Origin: Histoplasma ohiense
Taxonomy: Eukaryota; Ascomycota; Eurotiomycetes; Onygenales; Ajellomycetaceae
DNA: 64,000 nt
Direction of reading: 5' to 3'
NCBI GenBank assembly: GCA_017607445.1
Contig: JAEVHH010000002.1
Coordinates: 6,106,001 to 6,170,000 of the forward strand
Shown one piece after another: positions 10,811 to 21,822 of this stretch. The notes under the pieces were generated by a model. It did not search any database, had not been told where the DNA came from, and saw only the letters and a program-made list of their open reading frames with translations. The translations under genes were made by a program, and so were the position numbers. Position 1 is the first letter of the stretch, and each line of letters begins with the position of its first letter.

Positions 10811-11529
10811 CATTGCCGTCTACAACTTCCAAAATGGAAATTCTCAGCAAAAGTGACAATTTTTACTCCATGCGAACTCATTGAATGAATCCTAACAATC
10901 AACTTCAACTATTCAACAATGCTGGATCATCAGAAGTGATAGATATACTATTTATCTCTTGATACTACTCATTTTTATTTCTATAACTATCGCTACTAGT
11001 ACTTTTTAAATAGTACTATGATATATCACCTCAAAAAGCTCACCCATTGTTGAACATGAGGGCTACAATTTTCTATGATTTTAAATCATCATTATAGAAT
11101 CACCAATCATTTCTATACCTCTGGAGATGGATATATGCTGGATGAACCTCTGGATATTAATGTTAGCAGCAGTTGTCATGTTTAGCCATTGCTCAGGTAG
11201 CAGCGCTATCTAGGATACTCAAGTTCCCAAGGATTCAGGCATGTAACCCTGTCCTTGTCGACCAGCAACAAAGGTCAGATCAATCCATCCTGCAAGCTCT
11301 GGGTGAACTTTGGAACCAGCCGAATTGTCATGATTTTAACCAAAGTATTTAACGCTACTGCCTGACTACTGGCTAGTAGTGAAGAATTATGATAGCAGTG
11401 AGCAATCTGTGTAGTATCGTCAGATCTTCATATAGCGATATCATGAGGCATTCATATCGTATGTAGGCAGGGAGGGAGGTGCAGAGGTAGCTACTAGTAC
11501 AAGTGGGTGGGTACATTCTATACTATATC
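10811..11529. other. AT-rich intergenic, nothing recognised
   Basis: Between the solo LTR and the Copia element. No open frame with a recognisable domain; a few short imperfect inverted words such as TAGTACT repeats near 10997-11020. Probably old repeat or promoter-distal DNA. Confidence 0.5.
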
Positions 11530-11775
11530 TGTCGGATCAAGAACTTGGTAAGTTATATTATCGAAGATTCTGGAATAACATGAAATGTCACCATGTTTAA
11601 AACTTACCAATGATCAACTATTACTCAACAATATCTTGATCATGTAAGCAAGCATACTCTTCCCTATAAATACTGCCTAAATGTCATGTAATTATCAGAA
11701 TTAGAATAAGCAATTCAATTCATTTTGTTGATATTCAGTAATTGAGGCAATATTCGGACTTATTCAGTTCCGACA
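11530..11775 (+). repeat. 5' LTR of the Copia element
   Basis: Begins TGTCGGATCAAG and ends AGTTCCGACA. It has a TATA-like TATAAATA at 11665-11672. I compared it base by base with 16867-17112 and found no difference. Confidence 0.97.
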
Positions 11776-11786
11776 GTTATGAGCCC
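11776..11786 (+). other. Primer-binding site, complementary to initiator tRNA-Met anticodon arm
   Basis: The 11 bases GTTATGAGCCC abut the left LTR. They are the reverse complement of GGGCTCATAAC, which is the anticodon stem-loop of eukaryotic initiator tRNA-Met (CAU anticodon). This internal, half-tRNA type of priming is known for Drosophila copia. The tRNA identity rests on recalled initiator tRNA sequences. Confidence 0.7.
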
Positions 11787-12064
11787 GGGTTGCTACCTAT
11801 AGCTATTTATCTTATCTAATTCTATTGATATCTATCCATACCGACCTTCTTATCGGCAAAGATATCTACCTATATCTATCTTAATATCTTGATATCTATA
11901 TCTATATCTATCCGATCCTCATCAACTTATATATCGGCGAGAGATAACAGCATATTATATATCGATTACATTCATACAACTCAATATCAATTATATCCAT
12001 CCAATTCTATATCAATTATCTGTTCGACCCTATATCAGCTTTATATCTATATACAACAACCAAG

Positions 12065-15000
12065 ATGTCAGCGGAAAATTCATCATTAAAGACAACACTC
12101 TTCTTGAATTCTTCCAAGAACTGGAACTTATGGTACAAGATGATACTAGAACTTGCCGCAGAACTTCAAGTACTAGATCTGGTTAGTGAGGAAAGTTTCA
12201 ATAGAATGAGTGAAATAACTAGACCTACTCCCCCAGAGTTCCCTACGGAGCATACCTTGGAAGCAAAGATTAAATGGGAGATGGAGAATACCAAATATAA
12301 CAATGATACCAACATCTATCAAAGCAAACTCGAAGGCATTAGCAAGATCAGGCAGGAGATCCTCAGAACAGTGACAGTCAGTGAACTAGAGATAGCAACT
12401 TCTGAAAATGATCACATTGATGTGAAGAATCTTCTAATTGCTCTCAAGAAAAGGTTATCACCTAGAACAGCTGATCATCAGTATGAGATACAGAGGAAAT
12501 ATCAGAACTTACAGAAGCTACCTAAACAGAATCTTGATCAGTGATTAGATGCCTGGACCCTGATTGAAACAGAAATCAAGCATTCTGGTATAGATGACAC
12601 CTTCAATATATGGGAGGATTTCTTCCATATCAACATGTCAATTGATAATCCGTACACTTTCATTCGAAAGAGAGAAGTTGAGATAGGAGGTAAAGAGAAC
12701 TTCTCCTTTGCAGATGTGGTCAATGACTTCTGTTCTGAATATCACAAGAAGGGATACAGCAAACCAGGACTGCTTGTGTCCAACCTTGCTACCTTTAATG
12801 GCAGACAAACAGAACAATCAAAATCAAAAACTTGTGTCTGTGGTTCTAAACATTCCTGGGTCAAATGTTATTATCTCAATCCAAGTCAGAGACCAGAAGG
12901 ATGGAAGGAGAATGAGCAACAATGTAAGAAGATGGATGAAGCACTTAAGAATGAAGATATCAAGAAGAAGATAGATGCAGCAATAAGCAAGGCAGCTGCT
13001 TCTAATACTGAGATGATAGAACCAACACTAGAAGGAATGGTTCTAAAAGATTGAGAACTGATTAACAACCACTCTATTGATCATTCTATCAATCATTCTA
13101 CTGATCAATCTTCGATCACTTCCGATATCGTACCTGTCGACCGATTAACAAGATGCCTAAATGTGAACATCGGGAGCTCTCCTTCCAATCAACACTCATA
13201 TCTCTGAGATTCCTGGATATTTGATACTGGTGCTGAGCATCACATCTGCAATAATCGATCTAGATTCCTAACATTCGAACTGTCAGAAGAGCAAGTTTAT
13301 ACAGATGATTCAACAACAAGAGTTATGAGATATGGAACTGTTTGAATGTATATGACCAACAGTCTAGAAAAGCAGTTCAAAGTGATTCTTAAGAATGCTG
13401 CATACATTCCATTCTCACACACCAATCTAATCGCTTGGAAACCCTGTTATCATATAGGAGGAATCTATCTCGATGGCAAATCATTTAGATTGTGGAGAAT
13501 TAGTGATGACTTGATCTTCACTCGTATAGAAGTGTACGATGGACTGCTAGTTACTGAATATCACAGAACTAGTGAGAATGCCTTAGTGCTTGCTAATATT
13601 GCCCCAACTAGCAATCCAACAGAATCAAGATCATCAACTTCTTCCTTCTACACTCTGAAAAGTTCTACAGCATCCACCAACATCTGGCACAAATGTCTTG
13701 AGCACCCCTCAATGAGAGCAATTGAACATCTACCAACTGATGCCAAAGGGGTTCAGATATCAGATATTAAAGATATTGTGAAGATTACAGATATGGAGGA
13801 CAAAGAACTTTGTGAACCTTGTCAACTTGCTAAAGCTAAGAATCAAATATCACACTGTCCACATATACGATCAAAACTACCCTTTGAATGACTCCATGCT
13901 GATATTGTGCAAGGACCTTCATACTGCTACAATGGAGAATGATGGCTCATACATTTTGTATGTGATTATCTTCATTTCCATATTGCAGTAACAGCCTTAA
14001 GAAAATCTGATATAAGAAAGGCTTTCAACAAAGTTTTAAAGTGGATTAAATGCCAATTTGATTGTGAAATGAAGATCATATGAATTGACAATGAGAAAGG
14101 AATCAAAGAATCTGATATCTTTAAGGACTGAGTAATTGAACTAGATCTAGATATCGAATACTCTTCGGAATATATCCATGAACAGAACAGAGCTGCTGAA
14201 TGAGTGGGAAGTATCATAACCACTAGAGCAAGAGCTCTCAGAATAGAATCTTTGCTGCCTCAATCACTATTCTCTGAGATAGCAATTGCTGCCGTTTACC
14301 TGCTGAACAGAACTCCTACTAAGGTATTAGAATGGAAATCACCTCTATGAGCACTAGAAGAATATCTTCATATCAAACAACATTCTTGTGCTCACTTATG
14401 TGCCTACAGATGTCGAGCATACATGAAGATCCTCAATGAGATTCTTAATCGAAATCAGTCACAGAAGCTTGATCCCAGAGCTCATATTGGATATTTTGTG
14501 GGATATGATTCTACAAACATCTTTAGGATTTGGATTCCTCACCTAGATAAGGTGATAAGAGCAAGAGATGTTATATTTGATGAAAATAGAAGATATAACC
14601 CAGATGAACCCCATATTGAAAAACAGCTGCGAGATTGAGTTACTCAAGAGATTGAATTCTTGGATATTGAAGTTCAAGAACCAAAAGTTGGCACTCCTCA
14701 ACAAGAGAATAATCTATGTTCAGATATCAATATCTTTCATCCTGATGAGATTACACCACGTACGGAGAATGTTAATAATGATAGCGAAGATATCAACAAG
14801 GCACTGGAGACCCAACTTATGGCAGATATCTTACCTACACTGGATTCTACACCTGAACCTGATTCCAACATTATTGAACCAGATCTTTCTATTGATACTC
14901 ATCCAATATCATCTAGCAATCGGGCATCTAGAGCAAATGAAATCAGTTCTGACTTCAGCGAATCCAACATAATTGAGGGAAAGAGAACACACAAGGCAAC

Positions 15001-16717
15001 CCATCATATAGCAGTATCTATTGCTAAAGATAATCCAAATTGAATGATCAACACTGTCTTTGTGGAACTTCTATCTAGATCAGAACCTGCTAAAATTCAT
15101 CAATCTCAGTTACCTGACCCATCTAAGCATTGGAATGATGTCAATAAGCACCCCTATTGCAATGAATGGATCAACACTGCCAAACAGAAATGGGACTCTA
15201 TAACTCAGTGAAATACCTATGAAATTGTTAACAGACCTTCAAAAGATATCCCAGTGATTCCATTGCAATGAGTGTTTACCTACAAATTTGATGATGATGG
15301 TTATCTTGTCAAATTCAAAGCTTGTATCTGTGTCCAAGATGATCTACAACTGATGTCTGATCTAGATATCAAGACTCACACTCTAGCTGCAAGAACCTTC
15401 TGTATCTTGCTTGCTATTATCAATGCCTTTGATCTTGATGCTGAGCAATTGAATGGTATCAATACCTTTATAAACAGTTCACTGGATGAGCTAGTTTATG
15501 TTGAACTATCAGATGATTGGTGGAAGTTGAAGGGGGTATGGAATCTCAAGAAGGATGTCTATGTTCTACACCTACTGTGTGTCTTATATGGTCTAAGAAG
15601 ATCACCCCTGCTATGGCTTAAAGAATTATCTGCTACCCTTAAACAGTTAGGATTTGTTCCAATCTCTGAGGATAAATGCTTATTCACCAACAGATGGATA
15701 ATTATATTCTTCTACATTGATGATACTGTTGTAGTATCACACTCTGATGACAGAGAGGAGAAGGACCAATTGATCAAAGATTTTAAAAATACATATGAAT
15801 TCCAACAGATGGGAAACCTTGAATGGTTTCTTAATATGAGAATTACTAGGAATTGGAGCTCTAAGAAGTTATGGCTCTGTCAAGATGCTTATATTGACAA
15901 ATTGATTAATACTTATCATCTTGCTCATGCTCGCAAAGCACCAACACCTCTATCTAGTGTATCACTAGCACCTCATCAAGGAACCGCATCACCGGAGGAT
16001 ACTCACTACTATCAACACTGAATCAGATCATGTATCTACACTGCAGTGATGACTAGATCAGATATCACATACACAGTTGATAAGCTTGCAACATATATGA
16101 CCAATTCTTCCAAGTGCCATTCTGCAGAGATTGACTGTGTTATCATCTATCTACAAGATACAAAGAATCTAGCAATCAAATATAGTGTACCTGCTAGTGA
16201 TGAATTATCAATGAATGTGGTTGAAGCAGCTAGCAATGCCTCTTTCACAGATAATTCAGATAGAAGATCAACAGAAGAATATATTTTCAAACTTTTTGAA
16301 GAATCTGTTGATTGGAAGTCAAAGAGACAGAGGATAATAACAACTTCCACCACTGAGGCTGAACTACTAGCAATATCACAGGCAGGCAAAGAGTCAATCT
16401 GATGGAAATGATTCTTTGATCATTTGGAATTCAATCCTGGGCATAAGATTTCAATCAAGTGTGATAATTGACAAACAGTTGGAATCCTTACTAAGGAAGA
16501 TCCTTCCATTACAACTAAGCTACGCCACATTGATATCTATGGCAATTGGTTATGAGAACAAATACAATCCGGTGATATTCTTGTACAATGGACGCCTACA
16601 AGCAACATGCCAGCGGACGGATTAACCAAGCTGTTATCACAACAAAAACAAAAAGAATTCATCAAACAACTAGAATTGGTTGATATAACTGATCTTGTCA
16701 ATCAAACAACAAAATAA
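12065..16717 (+). pseudogene. Copia Gag-Pol polyprotein, 1,551-codon frame with 19 TGA codons
   Basis: The frame starts MSAENSSLKTTLFLNSSKNW and ends at TAA 16715-16717. Landmarks in order: a C-x-C-x3-H-x4-C knuckle (CVCGSKHSWVKC, about 12834), protease SWIFDTGAEHHIC (about 13208), the pre-integrase segment ending ELCEPCQLAKAK, integrase with LHADIV, IDNEKG and the HEQNRAAE region (13889-14230), a Copia YDSTNIFRIWIP segment, reverse transcriptase with YIDD at about 15713, and RNase H ending ADGLTK. TGA codons start at 12542, 13052, 13205, 13343, 13889, 13940, 14081, 14129, 14201, 14348, 14636, 15041, 15209, 15269, 16019, 16400, 16409, 16469 and 16553. The first catalytic Asp of reverse transcriptase appears as Asn (15452-15454, in QLNGINTF), so this copy should be enzymatically dead regardless of the TGAs. 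Confidence 0.92.
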
Positions 16718-16855
16718 GGTATAAAAATGCAACAAGATTGGACAGAAGGAATTCAACATCCTCATACATTATCTTTATCTATCTCTTTTTCAGTTTGATA
16801 ATTGTCATTTCTTTTACATTATTCTGATAACTTATCCAGCTTCATGATATTCAGC

Positions 16856-16866
16856 TGAAGGGGGTA
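16856..16866 (+). other. Polypurine tract
   Basis: GAAGGGGG followed by TA sits immediately upstream of the right LTR, the expected place for plus-strand DNA priming. Confidence 0.8.
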
Positions 16867-17112
16867 TGTCGGATCAAGAACTTGGTAAGTTATATTATCG
16901 AAGATTCTGGAATAACATGAAATGTCACCATGTTTAAAACTTACCAATGATCAACTATTACTCAACAATATCTTGATCATGTAAGCAAGCATACTCTTCC
17001 CTATAAATACTGCCTAAATGTCATGTAATTATCAGAATTAGAATAAGCAATTCAATTCATTTTGTTGATATTCAGTAATTGAGGCAATATTCGGACTTAT
17101 TCAGTTCCGACA
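16867..17112 (+). repeat. 3' LTR of the Copia element
   Basis: Identical to the left LTR over 246 bp and followed directly by the target duplication ATATC (17113-17117). Confidence 0.97.
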
Positions 17113-17117
17113 ATATC

Positions 17118-18155
17118 TCACTGACATTAGCACAAACTCTCATCAAAGCTCTCCACATCACCCATGTTCATAATATAATATCTCAATAAATATACACCAC
17201 AAAGCTTTTGCGATTAGCATAACATAAATGAATTCAAAATAAGTAGTTTTGTGATGATTGTTTGTATGGCGGGTCGGCTCTAGAAAATGCTATGTATCAC
17301 GTGATGTATAAACGTGTAAGAGGGTTGAACCTGTTAGGCCACTGGGGCAAAAGAGCTCTCTCACACCAGCGCCATGCTGGTAGTAGAGGGGACGAACCAA
17401 TCCAAACCCCCCAACAGAACCTTGGTTAGTTGTTATCTCAGCGAGCTCAGACCCTCTATTGGCTCGGTTGCAGCAGCATGACACTAAACTACTTTAGGTA
17501 CAAGTCATGTGCTCAGAGCAATCCTGTCTGAAAGAAACGGTTCATACTCCTGTGGAGGGAGATTAGTGAGATTTTCATAGATTCTTCAAATTTTTCAACT
17601 TTGACTTTCAATTACACAATAGTCATATATCTTTGAGATTTGTGAACCATCTTATATTGTAGCTAAAGAGAAGAAGAATATAAATATATAATTTTTATAT
17701 TTAAAAATCAATATTTAATATAAATGTATCTTATTGAAAATGATCATTTTATTTCTTATTGAAATCAAGTAAATAGCAAATTCTTTCTGTGTTCAAAAAA
17801 AATGGATTGACTTTGATACTTCATATCTAAGAAATGGGAATATTAAAATAAAAATTACCATTGCAAGAACATTGATTTCTCTAGGTTCTAAGATGATACA
17901 GAGATACTGAATAGATGGAGTTGGTTTGCTTTCCAGCCTTATCCTCACCCATACTAAGATAGAGCAGGATAATTGCACATCATGTGATATGACTATTTTG
18001 AGTTAGTTGATTACTTATTTGAGATTAGCTTCTTTAAAAGTGACTAATCATCAAATCAGGGTTGAAACAGCAATTATAAGCGTCTGAGCTTGCTGAAGCT
18101 TCAAAGCCCAGCATTTCGGAGGGACAAGAACAACAATTGTCCGAATATCTGCAAC
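17118..18155. other. AT-rich intergenic upstream of SEH1
   Basis: No gene recognised. A less AT-rich patch at about 17270-17500 has a minus-strand open frame (17290-17484) without domain features. The last 100-200 bp presumably hold the SEH1 promoter and leader. 17560-18050 is strongly AT-rich. Confidence 0.5.
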
Positions 18156-19889
18156 ATGACTATTTTTACTGACTTTGATGCTGGTCACCGTGACCTGGTA
18201 ACAGTCACGAAATTTAACTTCTATGGCAACCGTATTTTGACCGCGTCTTCGGATCATCGCATCAAGGTCTGGGATCAAAAGGATGAAGGCTGGGAACTTA
18301 TAGATACGTGGCGTGCCCATGACGCTGAGATTCGCGACGTAAGTTGTGTATTTTGCGTCTGAAAGAATGGAAAATAGAAAGAAAAGAAAAAGAATCTTGA
18401 CCATTTCCCTGATCCTGATCATGGATTTCGGAGTTCAATATATATGCCCTCTAACTTTGCTCATGTCTTCACCGTTAAAAGGCAGCATGGAACGGACCTT
18501 TTACAGGGCAGCACATCGGCAGCGTTGGCGAGGACATGAGATTCAAAATATGGCAGGAAGACGCTACTCAGCCTCCGAATTCCGGACGCCGCTTTCGAAA
18601 TATCTTTCGACTTACATCCCCTATTCGCGCCCCTTATGTCTCGCTCGACTTCCGCAACATTGACCTCGAATCATATCTCGCGCTTATCACGCGTGATGGC
18701 CTTCTCACGGTTCTCGAACCTGTCAGCCCCGATAGTCTGGCAGAATGGCAACAGGTCGATCAGTTCAGAGTCTGCGCAGAGCCGTCGCGCGGTGGGGAAA
18801 CCAGTTTCAAGGTACAGTTCTACCACGACCCCATGGATATCACGCAAATCATTTTGCCTGGATGGGATAGCAAGTGCCTATCCCTCGTTGTCGCCGCTAT
18901 GGACACTGTAAAAATTTATCGCACAGATGCGAACCGGCGATTTTATCATGCCATCGAGCTTGGAGGGCATGGCGGCTTGGTGCGTGATATATCATGGGCC
19001 AACGGATCTGTGCGCGGTTGTGACCTGATTGCTAGCGGGTCGAAAGATGGCATAGTGAAAGTATTCGAAGTCTACACGACCTTGACTAATTCTGCCAATA
19101 ATACAACAAATGGGGCTAGACGGTCCGCCTTGGGCCCCCCTCGCTCACCAACTGGTCGAACATCTACGCAGTCGGGTATTGGCACGGCTCTTGCCAACCG
19201 CTTACCTGCTACACTGATGAATCGGCAAGGGGGTGGAGATTCAATTTTCAACCACACATACAAAGAAGTCGCATCAATTGATAGCAAGCATTTGGACGTG
19301 TGGCAGGTGGAATTTTCCCAAGCGGGTGAGTAGCATTTCTTTGCCCAGCTCTTGTGATTCGGAACAATCCTGGAGCCACGGTCATATTTTTATGACATAC
19401 GGGTTGTCCTTCCAAATTCTAACTGGTCCAACAGGAGATTGCCTCCTCTCTTCTGGTGATGATGGCATGGTTCGATTCTGGAAACGGTCCATATCCGGTA
19501 AATGGCTTGAGTTTGCAGAAACCGATATGGCTGATGAGTACGCGTCCAATATTATAACAATTCAAAAGACTCCCCTTCTGACATTGCACCCAACAGATGA
19601 GCCCCTCTACACTAATTACTACGAAGTGTTCGCCTTATATTTACCTTTCCCTAAGGTCTGGGTTTATCTCCTCATATCCAGGTTGGCATCTCTGCTTTCT
19701 CTTCGTGATTGTTCTGACTTTCGTGACAGGACGAACTGGCTCTTGCATTTTAAGCCAATCGTATTCTTTCTTGTAAAATCTTCACTGGCATGTGGTTTGG
19801 CTTTACTTTTTGTAATTTGCTACAGATACCCCCGCATTATACTCTTGTTCTCGCTATTGGTTTCAAATATTGTATTACTAAGTGCTTAG
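18156..19889 (+). CDS. SEH1: SEH1-like WD40 nucleoporin
   Basis: Seh1 is a beta-propeller component of the Nup84/Y complex of the nuclear pore and of the vacuolar SEA/GATOR2 complex. Exons 18156-18338, 18482-19325 and 19435 onward are joined by GTAAGT...AAAAG and GTGAGT...CAACAG introns with phase kept. The start MTIFTDFDAGHRDLVTV and the first blade (ILTASSDHRIKVWD, WELIDTWRAHDAEI) match Seh1. Later blades show IGSVGEDMRFKIWQ, LVRDISWANGS with LIASGSKDGIVKVFEV, and LLSSGDDGMVRFWK. A Ser/Thr/Asn-rich insert of about 65 residues lies between the last two blades. After GKWLEFAETDMADEY the frame continues about 110 codons with a hydrophobic tail, unusual for Seh1. The 3' end is therefore uncertain; a missed intron or terminal artefact is possible. 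Confidence 0.88.
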
Positions 19890-21822
19890 AACGATGGATA
19901 AATAGTTAGATGAAATGATTATAATTCAGAGTCAATCTTATTTCAATAAGCTTTTACTCAACATATATTCCAATAGTCGGAATGATGAAATTATAATTGA
20001 GGAATTCGCCAGCACAGCCGTAAGCTGCTATCTGTCCATTGGGCCATTGGGCCATTGATTTCATGTCAAGCGTATAGCAACGTGCTCCAGACAAAAGTTT
20101 AAGTGTGCGAGCCCAGCCGGAGTACTGCAACACAGCTACAGAGTTGAAAAGTATGTTAGGGCAGCAGGTGACTCCAAGTCGACCATATACGTGGGCACAC
20201 GAAGTGAGCACAACGGTCGCGAAGCCAAAAAATGCCCGTAGTTCACTCGAGTACGCCAATATGACCTAGCCATCCTATGAAGGGTTTTCTGAGAAAGAAA
20301 AACCAGAAACTGGAGGTTGATTATGCGTTCAGAAGGTTTGTATAAAAGTGTTAGAAAGGAAAAAGGAAGAAAGGAAAAATCAATGTCGTCGCGCCAAATA
20401 GAAAAGACAATGGGATGCGCTAGTCTGTATTGGGAGTGATATTCGGAAATACCTCCGGCCCGCCCAATCACGCTAAGTCGAACTGTTTAGAAAATCTTTT
20501 CCGTCAACAAAACATTCTTCGCTTCCTCCTGGCTATCCTCGACCTTAGCATTGTTTCCACAGTATTTCCTGTTTCATGGAGACTAATGATCATGATGATT
20601 GTCAGGCTTAATAAATTGGTCTGGCTGTTTTATACGCTTTCAGATACTCATTCCCTTACCTGCTCCAATTTTCCATCCTCTCATTCCCCTATGCACGGTT
20701 CTCTGATCACGGCGATAACCTAATGGGGCAAAATTGACAGGAGGCTTCTCAAACAGTGGTCCAAGAATTGGAGAAATCAGACAAGATATTAGAAAGAAAT
20801 AGTTAGGTTGGGAATAATAAACAAACAGAGAACCCCTTACAGGAAACCACAGCATTGCCAGCATCATGCCACCTCTCAATGGCCATCGCATGCATACTTC
20901 GTTATTTTATATATCAAGTGGAAGATCAAGCCTATAACAGTTTTTTAGCAGAGACTGTCGTCTACTCCACCCTTCCGTTCCAGGCACCCACCGAACGGCG
21001 AGGACTATTTAATATGACGGACATTATTTCCTTTGCACATGTACACCCATATCAGCAACTGCCTATTCATTGTGTTTGAACATAAATTCTCAGGATATAT
21101 CTTTCTTCTCAATATAATAAGCTATATTTATTTATGCAACTAATAAGAGCTTTGTAATAGATTGATGTGCAGCATTCTAGACGCTTTGAACAGCAGACGG
21201 ACCGGGTCTAAATTACAAATTAGTGTTATCCCAGCAACAAAAAAGTTAGACAGGCGAATCATTCATCAGACAATCTTCGCAAAATCAAAATGTGATAATC
21301 GAACGGCATGGAAAAAGAGGAGAACAGCATCAAGGTTGAGCAGGGTGGGCAGAAATGATTCAATCCACCTTCCAAAGAACAACAATTATAGAATAGAAAT
21401 GCAGGAGAGGAATCCCTCGTACTAATCCTCCAAATCAACAAGTAGTTATGTAAGTAGTTATTTGCAGCCAATAAAAAAATTGGAACCCGCACGTAACTCC
21501 CTGAATTTAAAGGGAAACATTGAGGACAGTCGGAATCACACACCACAGTTGTTTTTGTTAATTGGTTTGTATACCCAAATCCCCTTCACGCCGCCACTTA
21601 CGCTTGCGGGTGTTCCCGGTCAACATGGGAGCCCACAATGCACAAAAGAGACGGTCAGTGTTGAAGTAAGTAGCAATTTCATCTACACTGTGTCCGGGGG
21701 GGAAGTCGTGGATATATTCCATGTTTTCAAACTTCAGATCGCGGATATGACGTGTACTCGCTATGGAAAAGCAGTTAGTTCTCTACTGGAATGGGGTGTG
21801 TCACGGAAGGAGGACAGAGAAC
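19890..21822. other. Intergenic between convergent genes
   Basis: Lies between the 3' ends of the SEH1-like gene and the zinc-cluster gene. Only short frames without features. No repeat or RNA gene recognised. Confidence 0.5.

Larger units (their letters stand above)
11530..17112 (+). mobile_element. Structurally complete Ty1/Copia LTR retrotransposon with TGA-interrupted polyprotein
   Basis: All structural parts are present: 246-bp LTRs at 11530-11775 and 16867-17112 that read identically, TG...CA ends, a 5-bp target duplication ATATC at 11525-11529 and 17113-17117, a primer-binding site directly after the left LTR, and a polypurine tract directly before the right LTR. A single frame from 12065 to 16717 encodes capsid-like region, zinc knuckle, protease, integrase, reverse transcriptase and RNase H in Copia order. 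It contains 19 in-frame TGA codons but no TAA, TAG or frameshift before the terminal TAA. Total length is 5,583 bp. It lies in an AT-rich block between ALG7 and SEH1, near an inverted solo LTR of its own family. Confidence 0.95.

Noticed and set aside
12065..16717. Reading the Copia TGAs simply as tryptophan, as in mitochondrial-type codes
   Set aside because: Many TGAs sit where the family has Arg, TGG is also used for Trp in the same frame, and a catalytic Asp is lost, so a straightforward code change is not supported.
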